From Rhodocyclaceae bacterium (GTDB taxonomy: Bacteria > Pseudomonadota > Gammaproteobacteria > Burkholderiales > Rhodocyclaceae): a DNA stretch of 64,000 bases. How positions within the stretch are numbered: position 1 is the stretch's first letter; every line of letters starts with the position of its first letter. Of this stretch, positions 54,745-63,427 are shown one piece after another. The notes under the pieces were generated by a model. The model searched no databases, was not told the origin of the DNA, and was given only the letters and a program-made list of their open reading frames with translations. The translations under genes and the position numbers were made by a program. The DNA is taken from the NCBI GenBank assembly GCA_028869135.1, contig JAGWTC010000007.1, forward strand, positions 45,705 to 109,704, given 5' to 3'.

Positions 54745-56814
54745 ATGTACGCGATGGGCAGTAATCGGCAAAGTGGTCTGGATGAGGCGACGCGTCAGCT
54801 TGAGTCCTTTGCGGGCGGCAACGCGCCGGTGGCGGTCCTGCCGCCCGGATCGCCGCAGCTCATGGGCATGCTGGAGGCCGCTCTGGACAGCAGTCTGGTT
54901 GAGCGGGGCGTTCAGCACGGCATTGCCTTGTTCGGATCAGCCAGCACCTTCTGGCGTGCGGTTCCGCTGACGGAGTTGCAGCGCATGGCGGCCGCCGGCA
55001 ACCCGGCAGCCCAGGCCGAGCTGGGGTGGCGTTATGCCGCCGGCAACGGCTTGCCGAAAGCGTATGCGCAGGCCGTCACCTGGTCGGCGCGCAGCGCGGA
55101 GAGCCGATGCGCCGCCGGCGAGGCGGTGCTGGGCTGGCTGCTCTATCACGGCTTCGGCTTGCCACGCGACTATCACGAGGCCGCCCGCTTGTTTGCCTCG
55201 GCCAGCAGCAGCGGGGATTTGCGCGGAACCACCTGGTTCGGTCTGTGCCTTCAGCGCGGCCATGGCCTGGACAAGGATCTTGGCGCCGCGCTCGAAAAAT
55301 TCCGCAGCGCCGCCGAGCATGGCGACGGCGATGCACAATATTGTCTCGGCCGGGCCGCGTATTTCGCCATCGGCCAGCCGCGCGAGATCGAAGCGGCGGT
55401 GAACTGGCTGCGTCTGGCCGCCGAGCAGCAGCATGCGGAGGCCCAGGACCTGCTGGCGCGCTGCTATTTCTTCCGCCATGTGGCGGGCGTAGACGAGGCG
55501 GCTTCGCGGGCCGAGGCTGCCCGCCTGTGGCAGCTTGCGGCCGTGGCGCGTGTGCCCTCCGCCATGTACAGCCATGCCTTGTGCCTTTATGCCGGCTACG
55601 GCACGGCGCAGGATCTGCCCGCCGCCGTGCACTGGTTTGAAGGCGCCGCGCGCAGAAAGATCGTGCCGGCCATGTTCTTTCTTGGACAGTGCTACGGCTT
55701 CGCCTATGGTGTGCCGGCCGATATGGAAACGGCTCTGGTCTGGTACCGGCGCGCCGCCGCACGCGGTAGCCGCGAGGCCGAATACGCCCTCGGCGAATGT
55801 CATGCTTTCGGTCGCGGCGTGCCACAGGACGGCAAGGAGGCCTTGCGCTGCTTCCGTTCGGCGGCGCGCCAGGGGCATGCCCGCGCGCAGGTCAAGCTCG
55901 GCCATTGTTATCGCTGGGGCGAGGGTGTGCCGGAAGACGGCACACTGGCGGTGGCCTGGTATCGCCGCGCCGCCGAGGCCGGCGACGCCGACGCGCAAGT
56001 CTGGCTCGGCGGCTGTCTTGAGCTGGGCGAGGGCGTGGCTCAGGATCGCGCCGCGGCGCTGGCGCTGTATGCGCGGGCCGCCGGCAGCGGCAATGCGCAC
56101 GCGCAGGCCGAGCTCGGCCGCTGCTACTTGCATGGGCTGGGCGTGGCGCCGGATGTGGTTCAGGGCGAAGCCCTGTTGCGCAAGGCGGCCGAGGGCGGAT
56201 GGCAGCCTGCGCTCGGTGAGCTTGAGCGCTACTGGTTTGCCCAGGCCGAAGCATTGCTGCATGGCCCGGAGGCGGCGCGGGACGGCGAGCTTGCCGTCGC
56301 ACTCTATCGCAAGGCTGGAGAGCTCGGCCATCGGCGCGCCTGCCTCATGCTCGGACTGTGTTATCGCCACGGCGTAGGGGTGGCCGAGGATCTCATGCAG
56401 GCTGTGACCTGGTTCCGTCGCGCCGCCACGCTGTTCGACGCCAAGGTCGCGCTGGCCGACATGTACTACTACGGGCTGGGCGTCGAGCAGAACTATCGCG
56501 AGGCGGTGCGCTGGTTGCGAGAGGCGGTCGAGCAGCACGAGGACGCCTATGCGCTCTACAGCCTGGCCTATTGCCTGCTCTATGCCCAGGGCGTGCGGGC
56601 CGACGTGCGTACCGGCCTGCGCCATCTGCGCCGCGCCGCCGTGCTGGGCGACGCCAACGCGCAGTACGAGCTTGGCTGTGCCTGCTATCGCGGGCAGTGG
56701 CTAGCGCGCAATCTGCGCCAGGCGCTGCGCTGGCTGCGCGCCGCGGCCGCCAGCGGACATGAAGAGGCCAGAGCGTTTATTGAACGAGTGCAGCGCGAAG
56801 GTCTTTTGAATTGA
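54745..56814 (+). CDS. Sel1-like repeat protein
   Basis: Protein of 689 aa made almost entirely of Sel1-like repeats from about residue 80 to the end. The unit is A-x-LGxxYxxGxGVxxDxxxAxxWYRRAAxxGxxxAQ (examples: LGWRYAAGNGLPKAYAQAV, LGHCYRWGEGVPEDGTLAV). The repeats form an alpha solenoid for protein contacts. No signal peptide is seen, so it is probably cytoplasmic. I took the ATG at MYAMGSNRQSG; a TTG 31 codons earlier would read through the DnaA-box region. Partner unknown. Confidence 0.85.
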   Translation: MYAMGSNRQSGLDEATRQLESFAGGNAPVAVLPPGSPQLMGMLEAALDSSLVERGVQHGIALFGSASTFWRAVPLTELQRMAAAGNPAAQAELGWRYAAGNGLPKAYAQAVTWSARSAESRCAAGEAVLGWLLYHGFGLPRDYHEAARLFASASSSGDLRGTTWFGLCLQRGHGLDKDLGAALEKFRSAAEHGDGDAQYCLGRAAYFAIGQPREIEAAVNWLRLAAEQQHAEAQDLLARCYFFRHVAGVDEAASRAEAARLWQLAAVARVPSAMYSHALCLYAGYGTAQDLPAAVHWFEGAARRKIVPAMFFLGQCYGFAYGVPADMETALVWYRRAAARGSREAEYALGECHAFGRGVPQDGKEALRCFRSAARQGHARAQVKLGHCYRWGEGVPEDGTLAVAWYRRAAEAGDADAQVWLGGCLELGEGVAQDRAAALALYARAAGSGNAHAQAELGRCYLHGLGVAPDVVQGEALLRKAAEGGWQPALGELERYWFAQAEALLHGPEAARDGELAVALYRKAGELGHRRACLMLGLCYRHGVGVAEDLMQAVTWFRRAATLFDAKVALADMYYYGLGVEQNYREAVRWLREAVEQHEDAYALYSLAYCLLYAQGVRADVRTGLRHLRRAAVLGDANAQYELGCACYRGQWLARNLRQALRWLRAAAASGHEEARAFIERVQREGLLN

Positions 56815-56824
56815 GGTGATGGCC

Positions 56825-56886
56825 CACCCCCTCATGGGGGGAGGGGGTGATGGGGGACGGGATGATGGCCAGCCTAGCTGGCCATC
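56825..56886. terminator. Two perfect hairpins between convergent genes
   Basis: CACCCCCTC-N7-GAGGGGGTG at 56825-56849 and GATGGCCAGC-CTA-GCTGGCCATC at 56864-56886. The second spans the stop codon of the GGDEF gene. Neither has a T run; both probably stabilise or end the two convergent messages. Confidence 0.6.
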
Positions 56887-58643
56887 ACTCGATTCTTCCC
56901 CGCGCGCTTGGCGAGGTACATGGCCTGGTCGGCACGGCGGACGGCGTCGCCGGGTTCTTCATTGTCGCCCAGGACGCTGACGCCGGCGCTGAAGGTGATC
57001 AGCAGCTTGTTGTTGTCGCTGAGAAAATAGCGGCGCGTCAGTTCGCGCTGGACGCGTTCCATGGCCTTGACGGCGTCGTCCATCTCGGTGTCCGGCAGCA
57101 GGATGACGAACTCCTCGCCGCCGAAGCGCGTCAGCGTATCCTGGGGGCGCAGGGTTTCGCGCGTGACCTCGGCCAGATGCTGCAGTGCCAGGTCGCCGGT
57201 GCGATGACCGAGCTGATCGTTGATCTGCTTGAAGTTGTCGATGTCCAGCAGGGCAATCGCCAAAGGCGCATTGTGGCGGCGCGTACGGGCCACTTCACGC
57301 TGCATGGCTTCCTCCATACCCTTGCGATTGAGCGCGCCGGTGAGCGGATCCACGCGCACCATTTCGCTGGCTTGCGAAAGCTCGGCCATCAGGCGTTCGA
57401 CTTCCAGCTCCGCATCGCTCACGCGGCGGCGCATGGTGTTCATGTCGTCGTGCGAGCGGGCGGTGTTGATCTGCATATTGCGCGTCTCGCGCATGACCTC
57501 TTCCAGCACCGAGGAAATCTCCATGATGTCACGGGCCTGGCTGATGCGTGTGGCGTAGGCTTCGATCTTGTCGTGGTATTCGCCGGTGGTGCTGGAAAAG
57601 TCGCCGAGCCGGTCGACGAAGGTCGCCAGCATCTGCTTCAGTCTGTCGTTGGCCTCCAGCAGATTGCGCTTGAGCGCGCTCTGCTTGTAGATGACATCCT
57701 TGAGCTGCCTTTCCACATCGTCCAGCGTGCGCAGATCCAGCGGCTTTGCGAGCAGGTCCGATACGGTGGTGATCTGGCCGTGCAACCAGGCTTCATCGAT
57801 GACGATTTCGCCGATGTTCTGGATCAGCAGTTGCAGAACGCCCAGCAGCTCGGCCTTGAGCTCGACCTGATCTTCGGCGGCGTAACTGACGCGATAGCTG
57901 AACTGCTTGAGCTGCGACAGAACATCGTTGATCTGCTTTTCCTGCTGCGCGGTGCGCACCGTTCGGGCAAGCTGCACCGACTGTTCCGCCAGTTCCGGCG
58001 CGTCGTGCAGGAGCGCATGCACCGGCTCCTCAAGTACGCGGGCAAGCAGATCGCGCAGCTCGCCGGTGATCGGCTTGGCGACGATGATGGTGGGCTGAGT
58101 GCCGGTTGCCGGCACTTCGCCTGTCGTCGAAGCCGTTGCCGGCGGGGCGGCCTCATCCGGCACGGCGGTGTTCCGGCTCCAGTGGCGAACGACGTTCTGC
58201 AGGCGCTGGAACAGCGTGTCCGCCGAGCCAGACGCGCGCAGCACATGGTCCAGCGCTTCACGCTTCTTGGCCTGGGTGAGGCCGGCGCTGCGCACTTCGA
58301 GCTGCGTCAAGAGATCCTTGAGCATCGTGCCCCAGGGCAGCGGATCGCTGCCGCCGCGTTCGAAAATTTCCTGCCAGGCCTCGCGCAGCGCATCCCAGTT
58401 GCCGCTTGCGATGGCGTTGTCGAGCAGGCGTCCGTAGCGCACCTGCTCGGCGGTGGCGGCCGGCATCGCCGCCGTCATCTGCTTGAGCGCATTGAGTGGA
58501 AAGCTTTCCACCGCCCTGGTGCCGGCGATTTCGTTGTACAGCGTCAGATAGTTGTCCGGCGTCGGCGGTATGCGGCGCATGGCCAGTTGCCGCAGCGTTT
58601 CGCGGGCGATCTCGGATGGTTGCATATCGTTGTCTGCGCTCAT
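56874..58643 (-). CDS. GGDEF-domain diguanylate cyclase with long helical N-terminal region
   Basis: Protein of 589 aa. The first 400 residues are helical and without a recognised sensor domain (MRRIPPTPDNYLTLYNEIAG near the start). The last 165 residues are a GGDEF domain with active-site GGEEF at 508-512 and an inhibitory I-site RPQD five residues before the RF, so feedback by c-di-GMP is likely. It should make c-di-GMP from two GTP. It lies seven bp after the response regulator gene, third in the kinase-regulator-cyclase unit. Confidence 0.92.
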   Translation of the reverse strand: MSADNDMQPSEIARETLRQLAMRRIPPTPDNYLTLYNEIAGTRAVESFPLNALKQMTAAMPAATAEQVRYGRLLDNAIASGNWDALREAWQEIFERGGSDPLPWGTMLKDLLTQLEVRSAGLTQAKKREALDHVLRASGSADTLFQRLQNVVRHWSRNTAVPDEAAPPATASTTGEVPATGTQPTIIVAKPITGELRDLLARVLEEPVHALLHDAPELAEQSVQLARTVRTAQQEKQINDVLSQLKQFSYRVSYAAEDQVELKAELLGVLQLLIQNIGEIVIDEAWLHGQITTVSDLLAKPLDLRTLDDVERQLKDVIYKQSALKRNLLEANDRLKQMLATFVDRLGDFSSTTGEYHDKIEAYATRISQARDIMEISSVLEEVMRETRNMQINTARSHDDMNTMRRRVSDAELEVERLMAELSQASEMVRVDPLTGALNRKGMEEAMQREVARTRRHNAPLAIALLDIDNFKQINDQLGHRTGDLALQHLAEVTRETLRPQDTLTRFGGEEFVILLPDTEMDDAVKAMERVQRELTRRYFLSDNNKLLITFSAGVSVLGDNEEPGDAVRRADQAMYLAKRAGKNRVMAS

Positions 58644-58650
58644 TGGCGAT

Positions 58651-59295
58651 CTATTCGACCAGTGCGCGTTCCAGTCCGTAGCGAATCATTTCGGCATTGC
58701 TGCGCAGGTTGGTCTTTTCGATGATGCGGGCGCGGTAGGTGCTGACGGTGGCGACTGAAAGGCTGAGCTGCTCGGCGATCTGCGTCAGCGTCTTGCCCGA
58801 GGCGATGAGGATGAAGACCTCGTACTCGCGGTCGGACAGGTTTTCGTGCGGCGCCTTTTCGCTGTCGTCGGTGATGGCTTCGGCCAGTCGTTCCGCCAGC
58901 GAAGGGCTGATGAACTTCTTGCCCGAAGCGACCTGGCGTATCGCCGTGACCAGCAATTCGGGCGCGCTCTGCTTGGTCAGGTAGCCGGAGGCGCCCGACT
59001 TGATGGCGCGCACCGCGTACTGCTCCTCCGGATGCATGGACAGGATCAGCACCGGCAGGCGCGGAAACTCTTTCTTCAACTGCTTCAGCGTGTCGATGCC
59101 ATTGCGGTTGGGCATGGTTACGTCGAGCAGAAAGACGTCCCAGTTCTGGTTGCGCGCGAGGCGCAGCGCATCGGCGCCGTCGTCGGCCTCGCCTGCGACG
59201 AGCAGGTCTTCGGTTTCCGAAAGTATCTGCTTCAGGCCTTGCCGCACGATGGCGTGGTCATCGGCTATCAGTACGTTGATCTTGTCGGCCATCAT
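58651..59295 (-). CDS. NarL/FixJ-family response regulator
   Basis: Protein of 214 aa. The receiver domain has acidic ADDH, phospho-accepting D58 in FLLDVTMP and the late KQ lysine. The C-terminal LuxR-type helix-turn-helix (LSDREYEVFILIASGKTLTQIAEQLSLSV) occupies about residues 150-205. Probably phosphorylated by the histidine kinase encoded nine bp upstream. Targets unknown. Confidence 0.93.
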   Translation of the reverse strand: MMADKINVLIADDHAIVRQGLKQILSETEDLLVAGEADDGADALRLARNQNWDVFLLDVTMPNRNGIDTLKQLKKEFPRLPVLILSMHPEEQYAVRAIKSGASGYLTKQSAPELLVTAIRQVASGKKFISPSLAERLAEAITDDSEKAPHENLSDREYEVFILIASGKTLTQIAEQLSLSVATVSTYRARIIEKTNLRSNAEMIRYGLERALVE

Positions 59296-59304
59296 TCGAG
59301 TAAT

Positions 59305-60861
59305 TTAGAACAGGTTGCCCTGCGGCTCCATCGGTTCGAGTTCCGTCGGCCCCGCATCGGTCGAACCGGGTAGCGGGATTTGCAACTGCAGGCAGGTGCC
59401 GCCATGTTCGACCGCGCGGATGTCGAAACTGCCGGACAGCGCATGCACACGTTCGCGCATGCCGCGCAATCCGAAAGACTTCCGCTTCGCCATGTCGGCA
59501 TCCGAGATGCCGCGCCCATTGTCGCGTATTTCGAGCGCAATGCTACCGTTTTCGCGCTGCATGCGCACGACCACCAGCGATGCATGTGCGTGCTTGGCGA
59601 CATTCGTCAGCGCTTCCTGCACGATGCGGAAGATTGCCAGCGAGGTGTCAGGGTCGATGTCGCCGTCCTCGATCGCCTCGCAATGCGTGCGGCAACTGAT
59701 GCCTGTGCTGCCGGCAAAGTCCTCGGCCTGCGACTCGATGGCCGCCGACAGACCAAACTCCTTGAGGATGCCCGGCCGCAACTGGCGCGCCACGCGACCG
59801 GCCGTGCTCATGGCCTGGTCGAGCAGGGATTCGATCGATTGCGCCTTGTCCTTCAACGGCTTGGCCTCAAGCGGGAGTTTTCCGGCCAGCAGCGAGGCCT
59901 CGATCTTGAGGCGCACGAGGATGCTGCCCAGCTCGTCGTGAATGTCGCGGGCGATCCGTTCGCGCTCGGCCTCCTTGGCCGCTTCCAGATGGGAGGACAG
60001 CTCGGCCAGTTGTTCGCGGGAATTGCGCAGCTCGGCTTCGATATCCTTGCTGTGGCTGATATTGGTGACGATGCCCTGCCACTCGACCGTGCCGCCCTCG
60101 AAGGCCTGCGGGGTGGAGCGCAGATTGACCCATTTGGCCCGGCCGCGACTGCGGATGCGGCCTTCCCAATTGAGCATGGTGGCGTGCTCGGCCGATTCCG
60201 CCAGCGCCGACAACAGGCTCTTGCGGTCGGCCGCATCGACGGAATCGACAAAGCGTTGCGCCGAGGCCAGCAGTTCGTGCTGCTTGAGACCGAGAATCTT
60301 GTGGCAGCCTTCGCTGACATACAGAAAGCGGAAATTGCCGTCGGCCTCCAGCCGCAGCTGGAACACCATGCCCGGCAGGTTCGACGCCAGGGCGCGGAAA
60401 CGCGATTCGCTCTCGCGCAGCATTTCCAGCGCCACGCGATGTTCATTGCGCTGACGAGCCTCGCGCACTTCGCGCTCGATCGCCGGCAGCAACAACTCAA
60501 GGTGATTCAGTTCGATCACGTCGTGCGCGCCGCTCTTCATGGCGCGCAGCGCCTGTTTCTCGTCGAGCCCCGGCGTGATCACGATAAAGGGCAGATCCAG
60601 CCCCAGATCGCGGATATTGCGCTGCGCCGTACTCGGCGCCAGTCCGTTGATGCCGGGCACGCACAGCACGGCGTCCCAGGTCTGCCGGCCCAGCGCGTTG
60701 CGCAGATCGACCACATTCGCCAGCCGCTCCCAATAAGGCACGAGCCCGACCTCGCGCAGCATGTCGATCAGCGGCGCGATGGTGACATCGCTGGACGCGA
60801 CAAAAAGCAGGCGCAGCAGCGGATCGGTTTTGAGGACAAGCGGAGCGGGTGGGGCGAGCAT
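59305..60861 (-). CDS. Sensor histidine kinase: pseudo-receiver, PAS, HisKA_3, HATPase
   Basis: Soluble kinase of 518 aa. Residues 15-130 have a receiver-like fold, but the phosphorylation site reads VLCVPGING with no aspartate at the usual place, so it is a pseudo-receiver. A PAS domain with PAC follows (about 150-280). The HisKA_3 motif ERERIARDIHDELG has the phospho-accepting H308. The HATPase has NVAKHA and DNGRGI. It is NarX/UhpB-like, matching the NarL-type partner downstream. First gene of the three-gene operon. Confidence 0.92.
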   Translation of the reverse strand: MLAPPAPLVLKTDPLLRLLFVASSDVTIAPLIDMLREVGLVPYWERLANVVDLRNALGRQTWDAVLCVPGINGLAPSTAQRNIRDLGLDLPFIVITPGLDEKQALRAMKSGAHDVIELNHLELLLPAIEREVREARQRNEHRVALEMLRESESRFRALASNLPGMVFQLRLEADGNFRFLYVSEGCHKILGLKQHELLASAQRFVDSVDAADRKSLLSALAESAEHATMLNWEGRIRSRGRAKWVNLRSTPQAFEGGTVEWQGIVTNISHSKDIEAELRNSREQLAELSSHLEAAKEAERERIARDIHDELGSILVRLKIEASLLAGKLPLEAKPLKDKAQSIESLLDQAMSTAGRVARQLRPGILKEFGLSAAIESQAEDFAGSTGISCRTHCEAIEDGDIDPDTSLAIFRIVQEALTNVAKHAHASLVVVRMQRENGSIALEIRDNGRGISDADMAKRKSFGLRGMRERVHALSGSFDIRAVEHGGTCLQLQIPLPGSTDAGPTELEPMEPQGNLF

Positions 60862-60948
60862 CGGCCAAGTTTACCGGCTCGGGACGGTTATAATGCGCGC
60901 CGCAAACTATTTTTGCGTAATTTCCCCGGCTGCACCCCGCAGCCCCGT

Positions 60949-61024
60949 GCCGGCATAGCTCAGTTGGTAGAGCAGCTGATTTGTAATCAGAAGGTCGTGA
61001 GTTCGATTCTTACTGTCGGCACCA
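60949..61024 (+). tRNA. tRNA-Thr (anticodon TGT)
   Basis: 76 nt with encoded CCA. The acceptor arms GCCGGCA and TGTCGGC pair with one G-U. The D-arm AGCTCAGTTGGTAGAGC, the anticodon loop TTTGTAA with anticodon TGT, and the GTTCGAT T-loop are all standard. The 27-43 pair of the anticodon stem is a G-A mismatch. It is the border between core genes to the left and accessory-looking genes to the right. Confidence 0.95.
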
Positions 61025-61222
61025 AAATTCTCTTACGGGCTCTAGGCGTTTTTAATTTGCCCCGTAATGCTGCTAGGTACGACCATTCGTAAAGGCTTCG
61101 ATAAGCCCCTTTCTGAAATGTGGACCGGGCTCTAGTGGCATTTTTCGGAATGCCAGGGTGTCGTCCAACCCAGTCGTACCGCAGTCTGTTAGTAGCTTAG
61201 GCGTTGGATTTAGAATGGTCGT

Positions 61223-62008
61223 ATGAAAATCCAACAGTATCAGGTCGACGCCTTCGCGACCAAAGTCTTTGCTGGCAACCCGGCTGCAGTCTGCCCTCTC
61301 GATGAGTGGCTAGATGACCAGACGCTTCAAGCAATAGCCGGCGAAAACAATCTTTCTGAGACGGCGTTCTTTGTGCCCACGCCGCATGGTTACCACCTTC
61401 GTTGGTTTACTCCAGAAGCCGAGGTGGACTTATGTGGACATGCAACGCTCGCTTCTGCCCATGTCATATTCACTCTTCTGGGCTATGACAAAGACCAGAT
61501 TATTTTCCAGACACGAAGCGGCGACCTGTTTGTTAAGTCGAATAATGGTTTGCTGGTGATGGATTTTCCCGCAATACCGTCATTTGTTTGTGATGCCCCA
61601 TCCGCTCTGGTGGAGGGGCTGGGCCACCAGCCCCTTGAGGTCTTAGCTACAAAAGACGACTACATTGCTGTATTCCCCAGTGAAGAGGTCGTTCGTTCGC
61701 TATCACCCGATTTCGCGAAGCTCAAGGAGCTTCCTCTGCGCGCCATCGCGGTAACAGCGGCGGGAACCACGGTCGATTTTGTCAGCCGTTTCTTCGCGCC
61801 AAGGCTTGGCGTGAATGAGGACCCAGTCACCGGTTCAGCTCATTGCGCTTTAGCACCATACTGGTCAGGTAAGCTCAAGAAAAACGTCCTCTTGGCAAAG
61901 CAAGTGTCGAAGCGAGGCGGTGACTTGAAATGTGAACTGCAAGGCGACCGCATTCTTATCTCCGGGTACGCGGTCACTTTTATGGTTGCGGAAATCGACC
62001 TGGGCTGA
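61223..62008 (+). CDS. PhzF-family isomerase-like protein
   Basis: Protein of 261 aa with the PhzF fold features: QVDAFATKVFAGNPAAVCPL at the start, the catalytic glutamate E46 in NNLSETAFF, LCGHATLASAHV, and the late EDPVTGSAHCALAPYW. PhzF itself isomerises a phenazine precursor, but most homologues act on unknown small molecules and no other phenazine genes are present. It stands alone downstream of the tRNA-Thr gene. Confidence 0.9.
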   Translation: MKIQQYQVDAFATKVFAGNPAAVCPLDEWLDDQTLQAIAGENNLSETAFFVPTPHGYHLRWFTPEAEVDLCGHATLASAHVIFTLLGYDKDQIIFQTRSGDLFVKSNNGLLVMDFPAIPSFVCDAPSALVEGLGHQPLEVLATKDDYIAVFPSEEVVRSLSPDFAKLKELPLRAIAVTAAGTTVDFVSRFFAPRLGVNEDPVTGSAHCALAPYWSGKLKKNVLLAKQVSKRGGDLKCELQGDRILISGYAVTFMVAEIDLG

Positions 62009-62177
62009 TGTTAAAAGCGCTGACTATCACGATGGTGATAACTCCGCCATGATTAGGCTGAGGCCCCCTGTCGTTGTAAAGGGCCCATGAGCCTCTCAAG
62101 AATTAGGGGCGAAATCTGCATGGAATGGGGCATCTATGGAGGAATGCCCGTAAAATAGAAGAGGGAGATTCTTAACC

Positions 62178-63422
62178 ATGGACGACAGGCTACGTGGCGA
62201 AATAAGTGGGGCTGCATATGAAGTTGCCTCGGCAGCCACTTCATTGAAAAAAATCAAGCAGCGGCCCAAAAAATCAGCCGATGTTGAATCGGTAGCCCCT
62301 GCTACGCCTCGGCCATGGACGCCCAGTACAGTTGAAGGTCGGTGGTGCGGTTTTGGCCCTTATTACGCCATGTTTCCCGTACCGTTTGCCCGCCAAGTCG
62401 TCGAAACTTTTTGCCCCCCTGGGGGCGCCGTAGCCGACCCCTTCTGTGGCCGAGGGACCGTGCCATTTGTTGCGCAGGCAACGGGGCGCTTAGCAGTTGG
62501 ATGCGACATTAATCCGGTTGCTTGGGTTTACGCAAAAGTTAAGACCGATCCCCACCCCAATAGAGACGATGTGATTGCTCGAGCAACAGAACTCGTGGAC
62601 TTCATTCGACCAGAGGACTATGTGCCGGAGAATGAGTTCCAAGAGTACGCCTGGTCTCGAAATGTTTTAGGGTATCTAAATGCAGCGAGGCGTACTCTCG
62701 ATTGGAAGGCGTCCTCGATCGATCGAACCCTCATGGGAACTTTACTTGTCCATCTCCACGCCAAATTGGGCGATGGTGTTTCAAATCAAATGCGGCAGTC
62801 AAAGTCGATGGCTCCGCTGTATTCGGTGAAGTGGTGGAAAGAAAAGGGGATGCTTCCACCTGAAATTGATGTTGTTCAATTCCTGACCGATAAATTGACG
62901 TGGCGATATGCCAAAGGAATTGTTGCGCCCGGAGCAGGACGAGCCGATATTCGGTTAGATGATTCGCGCACCGCTCTCCCGGAAGAGTTTAGGGCAGACC
63001 TGATTTTTACCTCGCCGCCCTATTGCGGAGTAACGAATTATCGTTATGACAACTGGATTAGGTTATGGCTACTTGGCGAAGGGCCGTGTACATCACAGGG
63101 AGAAACAAAGCAGCGGCATTCAAATAAGGTCGAATATTTGAGGATGCTGTCTGATAGCTTTATCGCATGCAGCGAGATTACGAAAGATAATGCCATTGTT
63201 TTTGTACGCACAGATGCAAGGCAATTCACCTGTCAAGCGACCGTTTCAGCAATGCGACAGGCTTGGCCAACGAAAGTCCTCTATTTTTCTCCAGCGGGCT
63301 TTACCAAAGCAACACAGACAGCCTTATATGGGGACACTGGCAGTAAGCCCGGAGAAATGGATCTCTTAATGCTTCCCGCTGGAAAGGAAGCTCCAAGTGG
63401 CTTTTCACCAGTACCTGATTGA
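62178..63422 (+). CDS. DNA methyltransferase, SPPY-type (N4-cytosine / N6-adenine family)
   Basis: Protein of 414 aa. The SAM-binding motif ADPFCGRGTVPF near residue 90 comes before the catalytic TSPPYCG near 278, a permuted order seen in some N4-cytosine and N6-adenine enzymes; TSPPY favours N4-cytosine. The N-terminal 50 residues are basic. GAGGGA lies upstream of the ATG. The convergent neighbour is not a recognisable restriction enzyme, so it is either an orphan methylase or part of a split system extending past the window. Confidence 0.83.
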   Translation: MDDRLRGEISGAAYEVASAATSLKKIKQRPKKSADVESVAPATPRPWTPSTVEGRWCGFGPYYAMFPVPFARQVVETFCPPGGAVADPFCGRGTVPFVAQATGRLAVGCDINPVAWVYAKVKTDPHPNRDDVIARATELVDFIRPEDYVPENEFQEYAWSRNVLGYLNAARRTLDWKASSIDRTLMGTLLVHLHAKLGDGVSNQMRQSKSMAPLYSVKWWKEKGMLPPEIDVVQFLTDKLTWRYAKGIVAPGAGRADIRLDDSRTALPEEFRADLIFTSPPYCGVTNYRYDNWIRLWLLGEGPCTSQGETKQRHSNKVEYLRMLSDSFIACSEITKDNAIVFVRTDARQFTCQATVSAMRQAWPTKVLYFSPAGFTKATQTALYGDTGSKPGEMDLLMLPAGKEAPSGFSPVPD

Positions 63423-63427
63423 GAGCC

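Noticed and set aside
54937..56625. 562-aa antisense frame in the Sel1-repeat gene
   Set aside because: Long frame created by the repeats and GC-rich codons; no motif or ribosome-binding site.
56847..58724. 625-aa frame antisense to the GGDEF gene
   Set aside because: Shadow of the diguanylate cyclase gene, whose GGEEF and I-site are intact on the minus strand.
59380..61092. 570-aa + strand frame running across the kinase gene and the tRNA
   Set aside because: It reads through the tRNA-Thr gene and opposite a well-supported histidine kinase.
61136..61155. TGGCATT / AATGCCA hairpin as terminator after tRNA-Thr
   Set aside because: The stem is perfect but the T run lies in the loop rather than after it, so termination is not supported.
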